Source of the DNA: Vandiemenella viatica
Taxonomy: Eukaryota > Arthropoda > Insecta > Orthoptera > Morabidae
Direction: 5' to 3'
Length of the DNA: 64,000 bases
Assembly (NCBI GenBank): GCA_031002005.1
Contig: CM061919.1
Span: 13,029,687 to 13,093,686, forward strand
Below the pieces are notes generated by a model. That model saw only the letters and a list, made by a program, of their open reading frames with translations, did not search any database and was not told the DNA's origin. The translations under genes were made by a program, and so were the position numbers. Positions 23,308-35,498 of this stretch are shown here, piece by piece (the stretch's first letter is position 1; each line of letters opens with the position of its first letter).

Positions 23308-25545
23308 TTAAATACAATGAGTCAATTCAATTGACTACTCTTCACAATTTTAATAACCGTAAGTTAACAGAAACGTTTTACTACTGGTGAACAGCAGTTT
23401 TTTAACTTAATTTCCCTTTGATCATAGCAATATTGGGACATGATTTTTCACAAAACAGCATATTTTATTACTTGACTGATTTTCAAAATTTTGACTAAAT
23501 TGCATAGAGGCTGACGAGATGAGTTCAATATATGCTCGTTTTGGATAACTTATGGCAGTGGTATGCTGCCAAGGAGATACTTTTCTTCTTTTTTTTTTTA
23601 CTTTCTAATACTGTTGGATAAATACTTAATATTCACAGCATGACATCCAGCGTACCGAACCGAAGCAATAAAGGCGTCCGCACCAAAATGTCTGCGCGAC
23701 AACCCTCAATATACTCTGGGGAGCTCCATAAATCACGTAGCTCCATTTTGGCCGCCTGTGAACCGCCCCCCCCCCTCCCCCAACGTAGCCTGACGTTGCT
23801 TTTGCCCCATACCCCCCCTCCCACCTCCCGGAGGCAAGTAGCTTTTTTCCTTATTGATTACAGAAGACATTTTATACTATTTTCTGTTATCAAACTATCG
23901 CAAATTACATACCGGGATAATTAAACGACGGAAATAAATATATACATGCTGTTGTGTGTTCTGTACCTCATTTTAACTGCGACAAATAATATGAATGAAA
24001 AGCTATGTTTGCATAGCTCGGACCCTTTGGGAAGGGCTGACTGCCTATGGATTGCACAGACCTTCAACAGCCTATTGTATGCCGAGTGGTAGTAACGCGA
24101 ATACCTCTTCATCCATGTTGGTGATGGTAAAACCCAAAACACTGTGCAACAAGAAGCTCTTACATAAAAATTCTTTGCAACTTTAATTCCCCAAATAAAT
24201 TTCTTCTCAGTGACGATTTTTTTTTTTGTAAAAATTTACGGTATTTGGTTCACGACAAATACGAAGTTAATCAGCTGTGTGGCGTCGAGACAAGCCGGTG
24301 TGTGGTGCGCAGTGACGTATGTCCGTGGTGTACTCACAGTGTGTCCCTGGGCACGGCAGAGAGAGTAAACAGAGCGATGCACGGCCGCAGCTGATAAGCG
24401 CTGCAATTTTAACGCGTCCGCAGTAACCGCCGCAGTGTTTTTCAAATCGTGAATCCTGTCCGTCTGCTCCACTTACATATTTATTGCCTTCGCGCCACTG
24501 GGGCTGTTAATTTATCAACCTTACACGTGAAATCAAACAACGAACGCTGCGAAAACGAATCGTTCCTTGATGTAACCACATCACAAACCGTAAAGGCTGA
24601 GTTATGGCAGAGGGAAGAAAATTGTGTTCTGCAAATTTCCCCGGCAATGTGTTCAAGCTTAGAACAAGGTCAGCAGAAATGTTTCAGCTTGATCTGCCTC
24701 ACAGTAGCAGGATGATATCTTTGGTGCTTAGCAGAGATGGAGAACGGACGAAGAACATAACACACTTCGTTTGGTAAAGCCGACAGTGCAACTTTGGACT
24801 ACCGTTCATGCTTCACAATCCTGTGAAATATCTCTGTCAACGTGGTTGCAGCTCTTTGAAATTGTTTTGTACATTTTGCTTGTAGTGATATTGTTCCTAC
24901 CGTAGCCGCATGCTACGGCATGAAATTGGGGAGGACGCTCGTTTGATCTCGGCACCAGAAATTATGATTTCCGTATTCAGTGGTTTTCGAAATCATTCGA
25001 TGCAAACACCATCAGGGAGCTTTCAAAAATCCCTAGCGAAATTCCTCTTCCTGCTGTGCTACATTGAAGTCAACAATGAGGAGCCTTAAAGTGTTCCTTT
25101 TGTGTGGTGTGTGTGTGTGTGATGCGGGGCATGTCTTACAGCGAAGAGATCAACTCACAGCGCTCTCCTGATTGGCAGGACCAACCGAAGCTTCCAGAAC
25201 ACGGAACGTCGCAGATATGGAGTTAGTTGTGTTCGTCAGAGCGTGTAATACACTTCGCAGCTAGAAGAAGGTCGGCCGAAACGTTGACATTTAATAGCGG
25301 GATGCGGCGTTATTCTGAGAACATGGACACTATTTCAAATGTAGTCTCTCCAGCGTACGGTCAAAGTGGCCGAGAAAGTAAAGACTTAACCTTGACAATT
25401 AGTGTGGAGATACTAGAGTTTATATTTGATTGAGGGATGGAGCACAGTATCATAGTTAACGAATGGCAAGTGGCTGTCTAAGCTAGCGTTAGCTACTCCG
25501 TGCTACTCCACTGCTGTCGCGCTGTCAACGTGCAGCCAGCCCGTG
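23308..25545. other. unassigned stretch with some GC-rich segments
   Basis: A C-tract block lies at 23760-23835. A CpG-rich segment at 24270-24440 contains two CAGCTG E-boxes. A (TG)n run lies at 25101-25122. No supported gene. Confidence 0.4.
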
Positions 25546-25995
25546 TCCGGACAAAACCGCGAAGTGACAAAACCGCGAGGACAAAACCGCGCAGACAGAA
25601 CCGCGAACGGACAAAACAGCGAAACGGACAAATCTACGAGTTATCCCCTCACTGTTTGATCTCTTATGCTCCAAAATATTATCCTAACGCAGTTTTTAAA
25701 CGATTTGGGGATCGCAGCTAGGGTTACGTTATTATGGAGTACGGTACTGTAAGGGTTACGTTATTATGGAGTACGGTACTGTAATTTATTTTGTGTATAT
25801 GTAATTTATAATCTACGAGTTATCCCCTCACTGTTTGATCTCTTATGCATCAAAATATTATCCTAATGCAGTTTTAAATGATTTGTGGAAATGATTGTGT
25901 GTTCGCGGTTTTGTCCTTTCGCGGTTTTGTCCGTTCGCTGTTTTGTCCGTTCGCTGTTTTGTCCGTTCGCTGTTTTGTCCGTCGCGGTTTTGCCC
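25546..25995. mobile_element. foldback-like element with tandem-repeat arms
   Basis: The left arm (25549-25631) is an irregular array of GGACAAAACCGCGAA-type units. The right arm (25901-25995) is six units of the complement, GTTCGCGGTTTTGTCC, with exact 16 bp period (last unit 15 bp). Between them, a ~78 bp segment starting ATCTACGAGTTATCCCCTCA occurs twice directly (25632 and 25811), enclosing a 32 bp unit repeated exactly in tandem (25720-25751, 25752-25783). Inverted arrays around a non-coding core are typical of foldback transposons. The octamer CAGCCAGC occurs 8 and 7 bp outside the arms (25533-25540, 26003-26010), a possible target duplication. No transposase is present. Confidence 0.7.
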
Positions 25996-28900
25996 TAGAA
26001 CCCAGCCAGCCTGCTGACTGGTCCAGCAGGGAACTGTTAGCGGGCGTAAATCATTGATTCGGTACTTCTATAAAATAACGGGAATGCTATTTTTTTACAT
26101 CGCAGCTAATCACTTTATAAGAATAGTAAACTTAGACATTGTGACGGAACAAGGAAGCAAACACGGAGTCCCAATTAGGAAGTATTGAAAAAACGTTTTC
26201 CAACCTTGCTCGGTGGGAGAGAATAATAGTTCAGGGTGCTGGCAGTACTCATTAACGTACTGCAACTATCACAAACAGTAAAGAGAGTGTCGGATACATC
26301 GCAAACCAAACGGTTCTGTAACTTTTATATCGCGATGATCTCTTGCTTAACCGTTCATAGGAAGGCACCGCATTACGTCTTCGTTACCGATTACATGAGA
26401 TGGTGAGGAACTGAACATTTGTTGCGAAAGATGTGGATTGTCGTAGAAAAAAGTAAGTTACTTAATTACGTCAAACATTAATTAATTTTGTGGACGAAAT
26501 GCTTCAAACAAAAGCATTTCCAGTTTAGTGAGTACACTACCTACTTACTCATACTGTTATCTCAAGTACTTTAATTAATTTTAATATAGTATTGACCATA
26601 TGGACCGCAAAAATAAGTTTTTGGTTACCGAATAAAGTTAAAAAGTAAAAAACTTCTCTCATCCAAAATGAATTTTTCATCGAATTTTTGTGAATTTCAG
26701 TGAATTTCTTCAAATTCACAGTAATATGGTTGATAAATTAGAAACGGGTTCAGCATATTCTTAACAAGTTTTGAAAATCATTTCTCGCGAAAAATCTCAA
26801 TGAATAAAAAAGTCCTGTACCATAATGGACTCTATTTTTGAGTACCAATACAACCATGCCACACTCTATGTGGTAAATGAAAAATTATTCTTCACGCAGT
26901 TGAACATTTGCAGACGGACCCTATTTTCTTGTTTCTAGATTTTGCCTTTGATTTATTTTACGGTCAATCAACCTGTGAAATTTCATGATAAACAATGCAA
27001 AGTTGCTGGAATTGCGAGAGTGACAAACAAACGAACGAAAAGACATGATCAAATGATATTTGTTGTTATTTTGGCTACGGAATCATGACAAAGGGCAAGT
27101 AGATGGCAACAACTAAATTTTTGTCGCGAAGTAGTTGCAGTTTAACAAGGCGAATTCCATAACGCGACTGTTATGAATTAGATATATGCCTATGGCCGCG
27201 TTTTGAGTATATTCACAGTTCTAGAATAGTTCCCAGGTCACAAATTTAGTTTTATACAAAGTAATAGACACAATTCTCAAGTACTATTTAAACCAAAAAT
27301 GCATTTAACATAGTGTAAAAGTGATAAATAATGGTTTTTTAGGGATAAAAAATTATATTTTTTTTATGGTCAAAGGACATGACCAGTGACCCTATCTGGC
27401 TGAAATACGAATCTGACTTGTATTTGACCGTAAGGGGTCACTCCGCCAAATCGAAGAAATTTGGTTAAGTTTAAGTGGACGAAGATGCATTAAACAGGGG
27501 CACAGACGATCTTAGTGTGTAGTAGACTGGCTATTACAGTGAAGCATTATGAAGTTTAATCTTCGCGTATTCGCTTCTGGATTGTGTCAGTGAAAGACGA
27601 GCTGTCGGCGGCTTAGTTTATCGCCATTATCAGGTGAAACATTTGGTTAGCCCAAGATGAGTTATAGAACTGATTCTTTTATAAACTGTAGCAATGCATT
27701 AATTATAAAACATGCAACACAAGCAGGCAAAAGATACACCGATGATGATCTATGCTAAAAGTTTCTTTCGTAGTTAGAGCTAAAATGTGATTATTTTGTA
27801 AACATAATAAGACACTTATAAAATCCTGTTCACTCTCGTAAAATGAATACACATCTCACAGCGTAAGTGGTTACCATGCAGACTCATTAAGTGAACACAA
27901 AAAAGTAATTATCAGAACGAATATTGCGTATTATCAAACCACAATCGTTGTAGTTGTGGTTTGTGATTGGAGGGTGGTTGTGCGGGGTGAGCAGGCACGC
28001 CCCCGGCGCTTGACGTAAGCAGCGACGACGCTACAAGACTTACCACTCGAAGCGCTCAGCTGCGACATCACACAGCCCCGTGCTTACATATTATCAAACG
28101 CGAAATCCGTAAGCACTGACCCAGTTTACAGGTGGTTCGTTTTTAATTTGTGGTCATACTTTACTGTGTATTTTACGTAAGCTGAGGCAGTTTTCAATGT
28201 GCGGTTTACTGTCATAAATTGATATACATGTAAAGAAACCTCTCATAACACCAGATTTCTCTGCATATGCTGTTAGAGATACATCAGTGTAATATGTGAA
28301 GATATAAAGATCAGAATATGTTTAGTAAAAAAGGCCACTATGTAATGGTATTATGTCTGTCTTTAGTAGCTCAACTGTAAGAACCGTTTGCGATGCAACA
28401 CACTGTTAATTCAATTATAACTTGAGAATCACTGATCTAGTTTACAAGCAGAATTTATTTTTTAACAAAAAAGCAGTTTATCCAGTCAGGTTTCAGTTCA
28501 TATACGAGTATCTGCAGCAAATAATGAGTCCCAGAAAACCGATTCCTGTAAAAGTAGGGCCAAGTCTCGTTCGCGCCTATTTATTAACAAAAGTTCTGAG
28601 TACTTGCTCTGGGCCAGCTCTTCCTAATGTAATTCATTTTACTTTCTAAAACAGAATGGTTTCTTGCGATTTTATTGACCATTGATTATTTCATAAAAAA
28701 ATAAAAAATAAATGAAATTAAAAAATGAGTAGACTTGTAAATTGTACATGTTATAATTTTTGCTAAAATGAAACTGTAATGTGTATGATTTATTCTAACA
28801 AGGCTTATAAAACACGAAAGCGGTGTCCGTAGCAAATTCATCTGATGGGGTACTCCCTCAGGCCAGATGGCCCTACCATTGTCCGTGCCGGGGGGCCCAT

Positions 28901-29537
28901 CGGCCGGCGGGCCCGGGGTACATTGGCCCCGCTTACCCCGCCCCCCCCCCCCTTCCCCCCTAACGCCTGCCCTGGGTATACTGGCTAGTATATATACAGC
29001 CAGATGTTTTACTACCTAGGTTATTAAAACTTGGGATGATAGTTGTCTGGTCACCTGATTTTTTTTTTTTTTTTGTATGTTTGATATTTATTTAAAAATT
29101 TAAAATCAAAGATCCGTAACATGAAGAAACCAATCTGTCGGAGAAATTGGAATGAATATGCATTGTAGAGTGTATGCTAGGCTAGAGGATCACATAACTT
29201 TTTATCAGTAAACAGGCACGAAGCTTGGCCTTATTTCACAAGAATTTTTCTTGTAGGATATAAGTTCTTTTTTTATTTTAGGTCCTTAGCTTATTATGAA
29301 TTTTGTTTACTTCTAATTTTTGCATATAACAAACTGTTTGTTGCCTCCATTTACGGAAATCCCTGCCAGTGCCGCATTTTCGAAGACGGAACGCTTCCCT
29401 TGACAGTGCCTCGCGTCAGATTCTTGTTGGGTGAGCGATGCCGCAGCGCAGCGTGTATGCCTGCATGACCGCACTCATCACAGTATACGGTGTACTAATA
29501 ACTCACAAACTAAGGACAGCTACAAAGTAAATTAAGC
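25996..29537. other. unassigned stretch
   Basis: AT-rich, no supported gene. CpG-richer segments lie at 27960-28085 and 29340-29470, and the GC/C-tract block at 28860-28970 is listed separately. Confidence 0.4.
28855..28975. repeat. GC-rich low-complexity block
   Basis: Strings of G and C (GGGGGGCCCATCGGCCGGCG, then a C-run of 14 at about 28939-28952) sit in AT-rich surroundings. It is probably part of a repeat; no function is visible. Confidence 0.5.
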
Positions 29538-30090
29538 TTAAATTAGAAAGTGATCTCACGTATTTCTCAGCTAGATAGAGTTATCCAGTTCTAAGCAGTT
29601 GAATTACAAATATGTGCCGAAACGATTTACGCTTAGGATTGCCATTGGAAAAATACAAGGAAAATCACCAGTATTTTATTTTTCTTATGATTTGAGGTGA
29701 ATCCTGATATGTGTAAAAAATTACCTGTTTCAAGAACCACCGGACGTTCTGTGGAATTACGGTGACTGAGTATCGCAATCGGCTAAAAACTTTGATTTTC
29801 ACTAACTTCAAAAGTAAGGAGAGAAACGAAGTAAAATTTAACTCAACTGTTCCACTTAAAAAGTTCTGTTTATAGTAAAAACATTTGTGGAATATAAAGT
29901 GTTAAATTAGAAAGTGATTTCACGTTTTGGGTAAATAAGGGATAAATTCACGCAAAATCACCAATTTTAGACTTCTCTTATGATTTAGTAATAAAATCTT
30001 GTATGCGTACAACATTGTAACTTCGTACAACAAAGGAAAGCTGTTTTGAGTATTGATCACCATCAGTGAGTGACTGAGAAACAAAATTTT
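29538..30090 (+). repeat. degenerate direct repeat
   Basis: TTAAATTAGAAAGTGAT-TCACG occurs at about 29538 and 29902, and AAAATCACCA followed by TTCTTATGATTT-type sequence at 29661 and 29954. The two units keep the same order, but copy 1 carries about 70 extra bases. Class unknown. Confidence 0.6.
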
Positions 30091-30624
30091 AGTGTGAATG
30101 ACTTCCAAACCAAGAACTGCAATGAAACAAAATTTATGCGTTTTCTATCTGCTATCTAATTCCGAGGCACCTACGTTAATTTAGACCGAACTTAACAAAG
30201 TACAGAAATTGCCCGAATCGCTTGGAGAAATTGCTAGGCAGTGCCGCCATTGATTCAACTTGGCGAGCAGACTGCCCTGTGTTCTAGCAGACAGACAGAT
30301 TTTATTTGCTATTCCATTTACATTTTTTCATGAAACGGATTTATCTACAGGAAATCGGATATTTTTATCAGAGATCAGACAAAACTTTAATTGTAGGTAA
30401 CTAGGTTATGGGTAGTTGTAATGCTGTCGTTATTTGTATCAACCAGCCGAAGAAGCTCGTCACAGCGTGTCTCTAGTGTGGTGGAACAGTCTCAACTCGC
30501 CTGTTCAGATTATTAGAACGAGAGTATGGCTATTTTCCTTGGTATGAATTCCGACCGTCTTCTAAACAGTAAATTGCTTTTCCAACTGAGTTGTGGATGC
30601 GACGTGGATGCTGCGTGGTAGTAA

Positions 30625-30931
30625 GGGGGCATCCATAAATTACGTGAGGTGAAATAGGGAGGGGCTAAAAAAAAGGTCAACAAATGACGCGAAAGACGAT
30701 TTTAGGGGCGTTTTTCGTCGAAAAGTGGGGGTTTAACCGGCTTTTGAAAGGGCGAGACCTAAAAACAAAGGTCTCAAAAAGTTGCGAGGGCGATTTCTAC
30801 TGGGGGGGGGGGGGTCTCACCAGAGAAGGGGGGGGAAGGGTCGGGCCAGATATCACGAAGTCTCAGCAGAGGGGGCGGGAGGGGGTCCGGAAATCCGAAA
30901 AAAATACCTCACGTAATTTATGGATGCCCCC
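30625..30931. mobile_element. Harbinger-like MITE
   Basis: Perfect 26 bp terminal inverted repeats (30625-30650 and 30906-30931, starting GGGGGCATCCATAAATTACG) bound a 307 bp non-coding, G-rich element. It is flanked by TAA on both sides (30622-30624, 30932-30934). A TAA/TTA three-base duplication is characteristic of the PIF/Harbinger superfamily; the assignment rests on that. The 108-codon frame starting at 30684 merely crosses the element. Perfect ends suggest relatively recent movement by a transposase supplied elsewhere. Confidence 0.85.
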
Positions 30932-31351
30932 TAATCATGCACTGCGAGTAACTTGTTCATCGATATCGGCTTGTTCTGGCCATCTGATGGATAGTGTGGA
31001 AACTGATTAGTAACGACGCCAGAGAAAGATGGGTAGGTATTGATCTCTGCTGAAATGTATAGTCTTTGAATGCGTAAACTCTATTAGTAATATAAAATCT
31101 TTCTGTTTTCAAATAAATAAAGCAAACGATAGGAAAGAACCGCAAGAACATGCAACAATATGTTTTAGAAACGAACAAAGCGGGTGACCTCTTAACCTCG
31201 TTATGTTGATAGAGAGAGACTCGAAGAACAAAATGGACAGACGGACAACCATTACGCTAAATAATGCATGAGAAACGTCACAACCTGAAAATTCAGTGAA
31301 AAAAAAAAAAGGATTAACTGCAGCAACAAAGATAACCGTATCATCCTTGGG

Positions 31352-31570
31352 TGTCCATACCGTTGCCCCGTTGCGGAGGTGTCTCAGTCCGCCATGTCGG
31401 ACATCAACCAGGACGCAACACAGTTCTGCTACGTTGCCGCACCCCTTGATGCCCGCAAGGCGGCTGAAGTAACGACAGTCCTCTCGTGGTCAAGTGCTTC
31501 CATCAGACACGAACACAGGACGAGGCAGTTCCTCACCGAGACACAACTCAGCGACGAAAGCTCGTCATAA
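31352..31570 (+). pseudogene. Ty3/gypsy gag fragment
   Basis: The frame open from 31379 reads DINQDATQFCYVAAPLDARK, resembling the gypsy capsid pattern (I-x-x-D-x-T-K-F-x-x-V-x-x-x-L-D). It continues to RTRQFLTETQLSDE, resembling the later L-L-x-E-x-x-L-G-D-R block. The ~40 residues that normally lie between are missing, and the frame closes at 31570. No pol domain or paired LTRs were found. A TATATAAAA sequence at about 31601-31609 could be an LTR promoter, but that is speculative. Confidence 0.5.
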
Positions 31571-32608
31571 TCCATTCAACACATTTCACTCTCCAGCTAG
31601 TATATAAAAACTCTAGTACAACCTCAAAGGTACCACGCATCAGCAACAGCTTCCAGCTGGCTCCAGTAGCACTCGCATGGACTCGTCACTGTTGATAGCA
31701 CCGTTGAAATCCCCCCCAGACGCCTCTGCCCTTGCAGTAAGGGCAGCTTCTGTAATTGCCCTCACCTCTTCGGTCTTATCTGTGGTTTTTACAGGTATTT
31801 TTACATCTCAACTACGGCTATCAGATGCCACGGCAACTCATATCGCCCTCCCAACACCACCGATAAGACATGTTGGAGTCACAAAATATCCGAAAATCGG
31901 TAAAAAGAAAGTACAAAGCCGACTAATTGCTTCGGAATGATGAAAAGCTACTTGGCGAACTGTGGGCATAATTGGATGGATAACAAACACCTTTTGATTA
32001 ATATAACTATTTTTCATTAGGATGTGTCGAAGGTTACCAGTTTCCTATTGCGCTGAATGTTTTCCATCAAAACTAGTTTTTTTTTTTATCTTCTAATGAA
32101 GCCTGCGTAGTAAGGCGGTAACATTCATTATGATATTGGTGTAATATATACTTGATCGCAACCTTCTGGACCAATTCCCAAGTATCATTCGTTAGTCTGA
32201 TACTATTCTCATCCAGTGATCAAGACCCGAAAGAGAGGGAAGGCAAGCGTTCACTGTCAGTTTGTAAGTTAAGCTGGGTAATCAATGAATCAAAGTTAGT
32301 AAACAAGATACGGCCAACGAATAATATTAATGAAAAATGCCGCTAAGATTCAACCAGCCATTCAATAATAATTACAAATACCGCGTTAATCATTCTTAAA
32401 TGGATGTATGGGGAACATACAAAAACGTCCTGTCCCCAAGGTAGAACTACAGGAATGTACTTGAGGTTCCTGGCACCTTGTCCTTAATCTTCTGGGAATA
32501 CTTTTATCTACGATCAAGAGATATTAAAAATCTGTACGATCGTACCTAACTAAGGTCTTTGCGAGGATATTTACACGTTGATTGCATAGAATTGCGCTGT
32601 CGTTGTCG
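31571..32608. other. unassigned stretch
   Basis: No supported gene. A small hairpin CTGCCCTT-GCAGT-AAGGGCAG lies at 31726-31746. Confidence 0.4.
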
Positions 32609-32832
32609 ATGTTATCTTGGTTGTCCGGGAGGAACTGCGTCAATTTATTGAAACCAAACGTTTCGTCCATCACTCTGTGATTTTCATCAGAAGACTACAA
32701 TGATTCGGAAGCTATTTATAGGAGACACTGATACGAGGCATGGCAGTCCTCTGATGAACGCCATAGAATACTGGCCGAAACGATAGGTTTCAAGAAATTG
32801 ACGCAGTTCCTCCCGGACAGCCAAGATAACAT
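32609..32832. mobile_element. inverted pair of hammerhead-like repeat units
   Basis: The two ends are inverted copies of each other over about 55 bp (left ATGTTATCTTGGTTGTCCGG; right complement ATGTTATCTTGGCTGTCCGG), with roughly 10% mismatch. Each unit, read inward to outward, carries CTGATGA, 19 bases, GAAAC, five bases, GTTTC. The string CTGATGA...GAAAC matches the conserved core of hammerhead ribozymes, and helix II could form from ATCAC/GTGAT (left) or GCCA/TGGC (right). Helix I is not convincing. Hammerheads of this kind are known in the terminal repeats of Penelope-like retroelements; no Penelope reverse transcriptase is seen here. Confidence 0.55.
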
Positions 32833-34684
32833 ATTTACATGTTCTCAAAAAAATTGAACCAATTCATTACAGCTTACAAGGGGATCAATATATACGTATC
32901 ACAGAAATTTTGATCAAACATCGTGTACTTGTCTTAGACAACTACAAACTGGCTTGCAAGAACCAGCACATTGCTATACGCTTTTTTCTTAAAATTCAAC
33001 TTTTAGATTATTACTAATGAAACAGAGTATGATAGATGAATAATTGTTATTAATATGACAAGTATGTTCGGAAAGCTGATAATATTTTGGAAAACCGGAA
33101 TTTGGTGGTCGGACTGTTGATGGAACCCGAGAGTACCTGCCGACTCTTCAGGCTCGGTCCCGCGGAGTGCTTGGTCAAGCAGCTAAAACGAATTCCGATG
33201 AGAATTCTTTTGTTCTACGTGACATAATTTGAACATTAATTCATGAGTTTCACTACAAATATATTATGAAAAGTGAATTGCGATGAAAAACAGTGGTAAT
33301 TTATACGAAGTGTTGCGCAGTTATGGAATGCTTTGAATGAATTGCAGAGGATGAAGAAAGCGGAATCTGTTGGCTTTCTTTGACGAGTAGAGGGAAGTGT
33401 TAGCTCCGACTGTTCTTCGCAGTCCATTTCACTCCCACGCTCTTTCCGGCGACTGGCGGACAGTTTCTCTCTCCAACTATGATAACTCGTCCAGTTCCCA
33501 CGAACAGAGAGCGTGCCGCACACAATGAAACCGACGCTCTTGCGTCACCACCTTAAACAGTGCCGGCCTCAGCCTTATCTCCACAGTGGAAATAACAACT
33601 GGAAAAAGTCAACGTTGCCAACTGGTGTCACGTCGACTGAGATGTTCTTATGACCATCGGAGTACTGTGACTGTATTACGGAAGCCCTACAGCTACTGAC
33701 ATTGCCATTATTAATAGCGGTGGTTGTGCACCCGGTGACAACGTTCTAACAAGTCTACTATCGCGCTACACTCATGTTTGCTTTACATTATCCCACTTCT
33801 TGAAGTGAACTGTTGAACGCCTAGTTCGATAATTTACTCCAATGAACACTTGCTATAGTCACGCGCCAAGCCTTCATTCACGCGCTGACAACAGTCAGAA
33901 TATTTGTACTGCCTGTCCGTAGACGTCGCTATTACTGCTAGCTAAGGAGTTAGGTTACCTATTTCATTTTTTGTGATGTTTAAGTACATTCAAAATGCCA
34001 ACCAACCGTAAAGAAAAGAAAGTATTTAGTTTAAATCAACACGTTAAGTGCTTTTTTATTTACATTCGCTCGATGTAAATGTTTTAGATATATTCTCTGT
34101 ACATAGCAAAAAATTTAGGTTTTTTGTAGTGGTCAACATTTTTTCTTTTTAAATTAAAATTTGAAACTAATGTCAAAGAAACGTACGTATTTCGCTTAAA
34201 TCTACATGTTAATTATGAAGAATTGGTACAATGGAATGAGGTTTAACCGAAATCTGTACAACATTCAAATAGTTACAAAATTGACTGCTGCAGTGTGAAA
34301 TCCTAATAGCGGAAAAACAGAGCAAAAGGAAAGTCGGAGCTGTAACTGTACAAATATTTAAGCCAATTATTACGTGCTCACTCGAGGTATTAGCTTCTAT
34401 TTATTTCGCTAACTTGTTGTCAGAAGCAATCAATGTATTTCTGTGTAATAGAGAGGTTACGCTTAGTGTAAAAACCATCTGTGTCCTTGTTTTAAAGCTG
34501 ATTCGGCCCCACGTGCCACCAATGGCGCTATCGCCCCCGGAGCTGTCGTTAAAATCCAATCGAAATTGTTATAGGTACCATCTACACCATCCATCAGGAC
34601 GACCAATGTTTGACAGAGCAATAGCGATGTAAAAAGTTCTGATAGGCCAGGTCACAGATTCAAGGTTATATTATCTACTATATA
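32833..34684. other. unassigned stretch
   Basis: No supported gene. The 95-codon minus frame at 33236-33523 shows no recognisable domain. Confidence 0.4.
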
Positions 34685-35270
34685 ATAAACTGTAGAAAAG
34701 CTACAACGTACACTACTGACTACAGAGTAACCGAAAACGTAAAATTTAGAATTTTTTGTCTGTCTGTCTGTCTGTTCGCGAATCACGCAGAAGCTAAAGG
34801 AAGGATTTTAACTAAACTGCACGTAGGGTCAAAATATAAGGTAGTCTACTTTTTATTACCGATGATACAGAGACCACAACAGTAAATTTAGATTTTTTCC
34901 TGACTGTCCTCAGAAACTAATGAATAGATTTCAACAAAACTTTACACAGTTTTAGCTTATGTAATCGGTTAAGATGTAGAATACCTTACTTCCTAATCAG
35001 AACATACTTTCTCATGGGAGAAATACCAAAACAGTAAATTTCAAATCTTTTGTGCATCTTTGCGCACTTCGAACAGAAACTGTTGAACGAATTCCAGAAA
35101 AATTGAGTTTAGTTATTGTTTATGCCATCAGTTAAAATATGGGATAATTTTTATCCTGATTAGTACCATATTTGATTAGTGACATATTTAGTACACGATA
35201 CATAGGGAAAAACCTAAAACTTAGTAGTTTTTGTGCATCCCTTTAATACTGTTTGGCTGAGCTTTCTCAC
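34685..35270. repeat. degenerate dispersed repeat, block 2
   Basis: Three or four diverged units of about 130 bp each carry 'acagag-acc-aaa-c-gtaaattta' followed by 'tttttgtctgtctg' or its remnant and 'gaa-gaatttcaa-aaaa-tt'. The first contains a (GTCT)n run at 34757-34774. It matches the block at 781-1300. Confidence 0.5.
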
Positions 35271-35339
35271 AGTCAAATGCCGTCCTCGAAAATATGGCGA
35301 CCATTTAGCCAGCTGCAATTTGTTTAGTACCAACTGTTG

Positions 35340-35498
35340 TATCAGACCTTAACTATGATATTGTGGACACTACAGTGAATACAGCACAAGAAGAACACAA
35401 CACTTGATTAAAACCACCCATGCCCGAGGCCGGACTCGAACCGGTGGCCCTTGGAATGCGAGGCCAGAGTGCTAGTCCCTACACTACCAGGACCGGCG
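35340..35498 (-). mobile_element. SINE family 2 copy (minus strand)
   Basis: On the minus strand: CCGGTCCTGGTAGTGTAGGG (A box region), a perfect B box GGTTCGAGTCC (about 35433-35443), then CGGGCATGGGTGGTTTTAAT and CAAGTGTTGTGTTC. It is a good reference copy for the family. Confidence 0.85.

Noticed and set aside
24655..25310. Two loosely similar segments (AGAACAAGGTCAGCAGAAA and AGAAGAAGGTCGGCCGAAA) as a repeat or ribozyme
   Set aside because: Similarity is short and does not extend. The second has CGAAACG but no CTGATGA upstream.
30684..31010. 108-codon frame across the Harbinger-like MITE
   Set aside because: It starts inside the element, crosses its end into flanking DNA and is rich in Gly/Lys from G-tracts.
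31677..31940. 87-codon frame after the gag relic as part of a retrotransposon polyprotein
   Set aside because: No protease, reverse transcriptase or integrase motif can be seen, and the composition is not coding-like.
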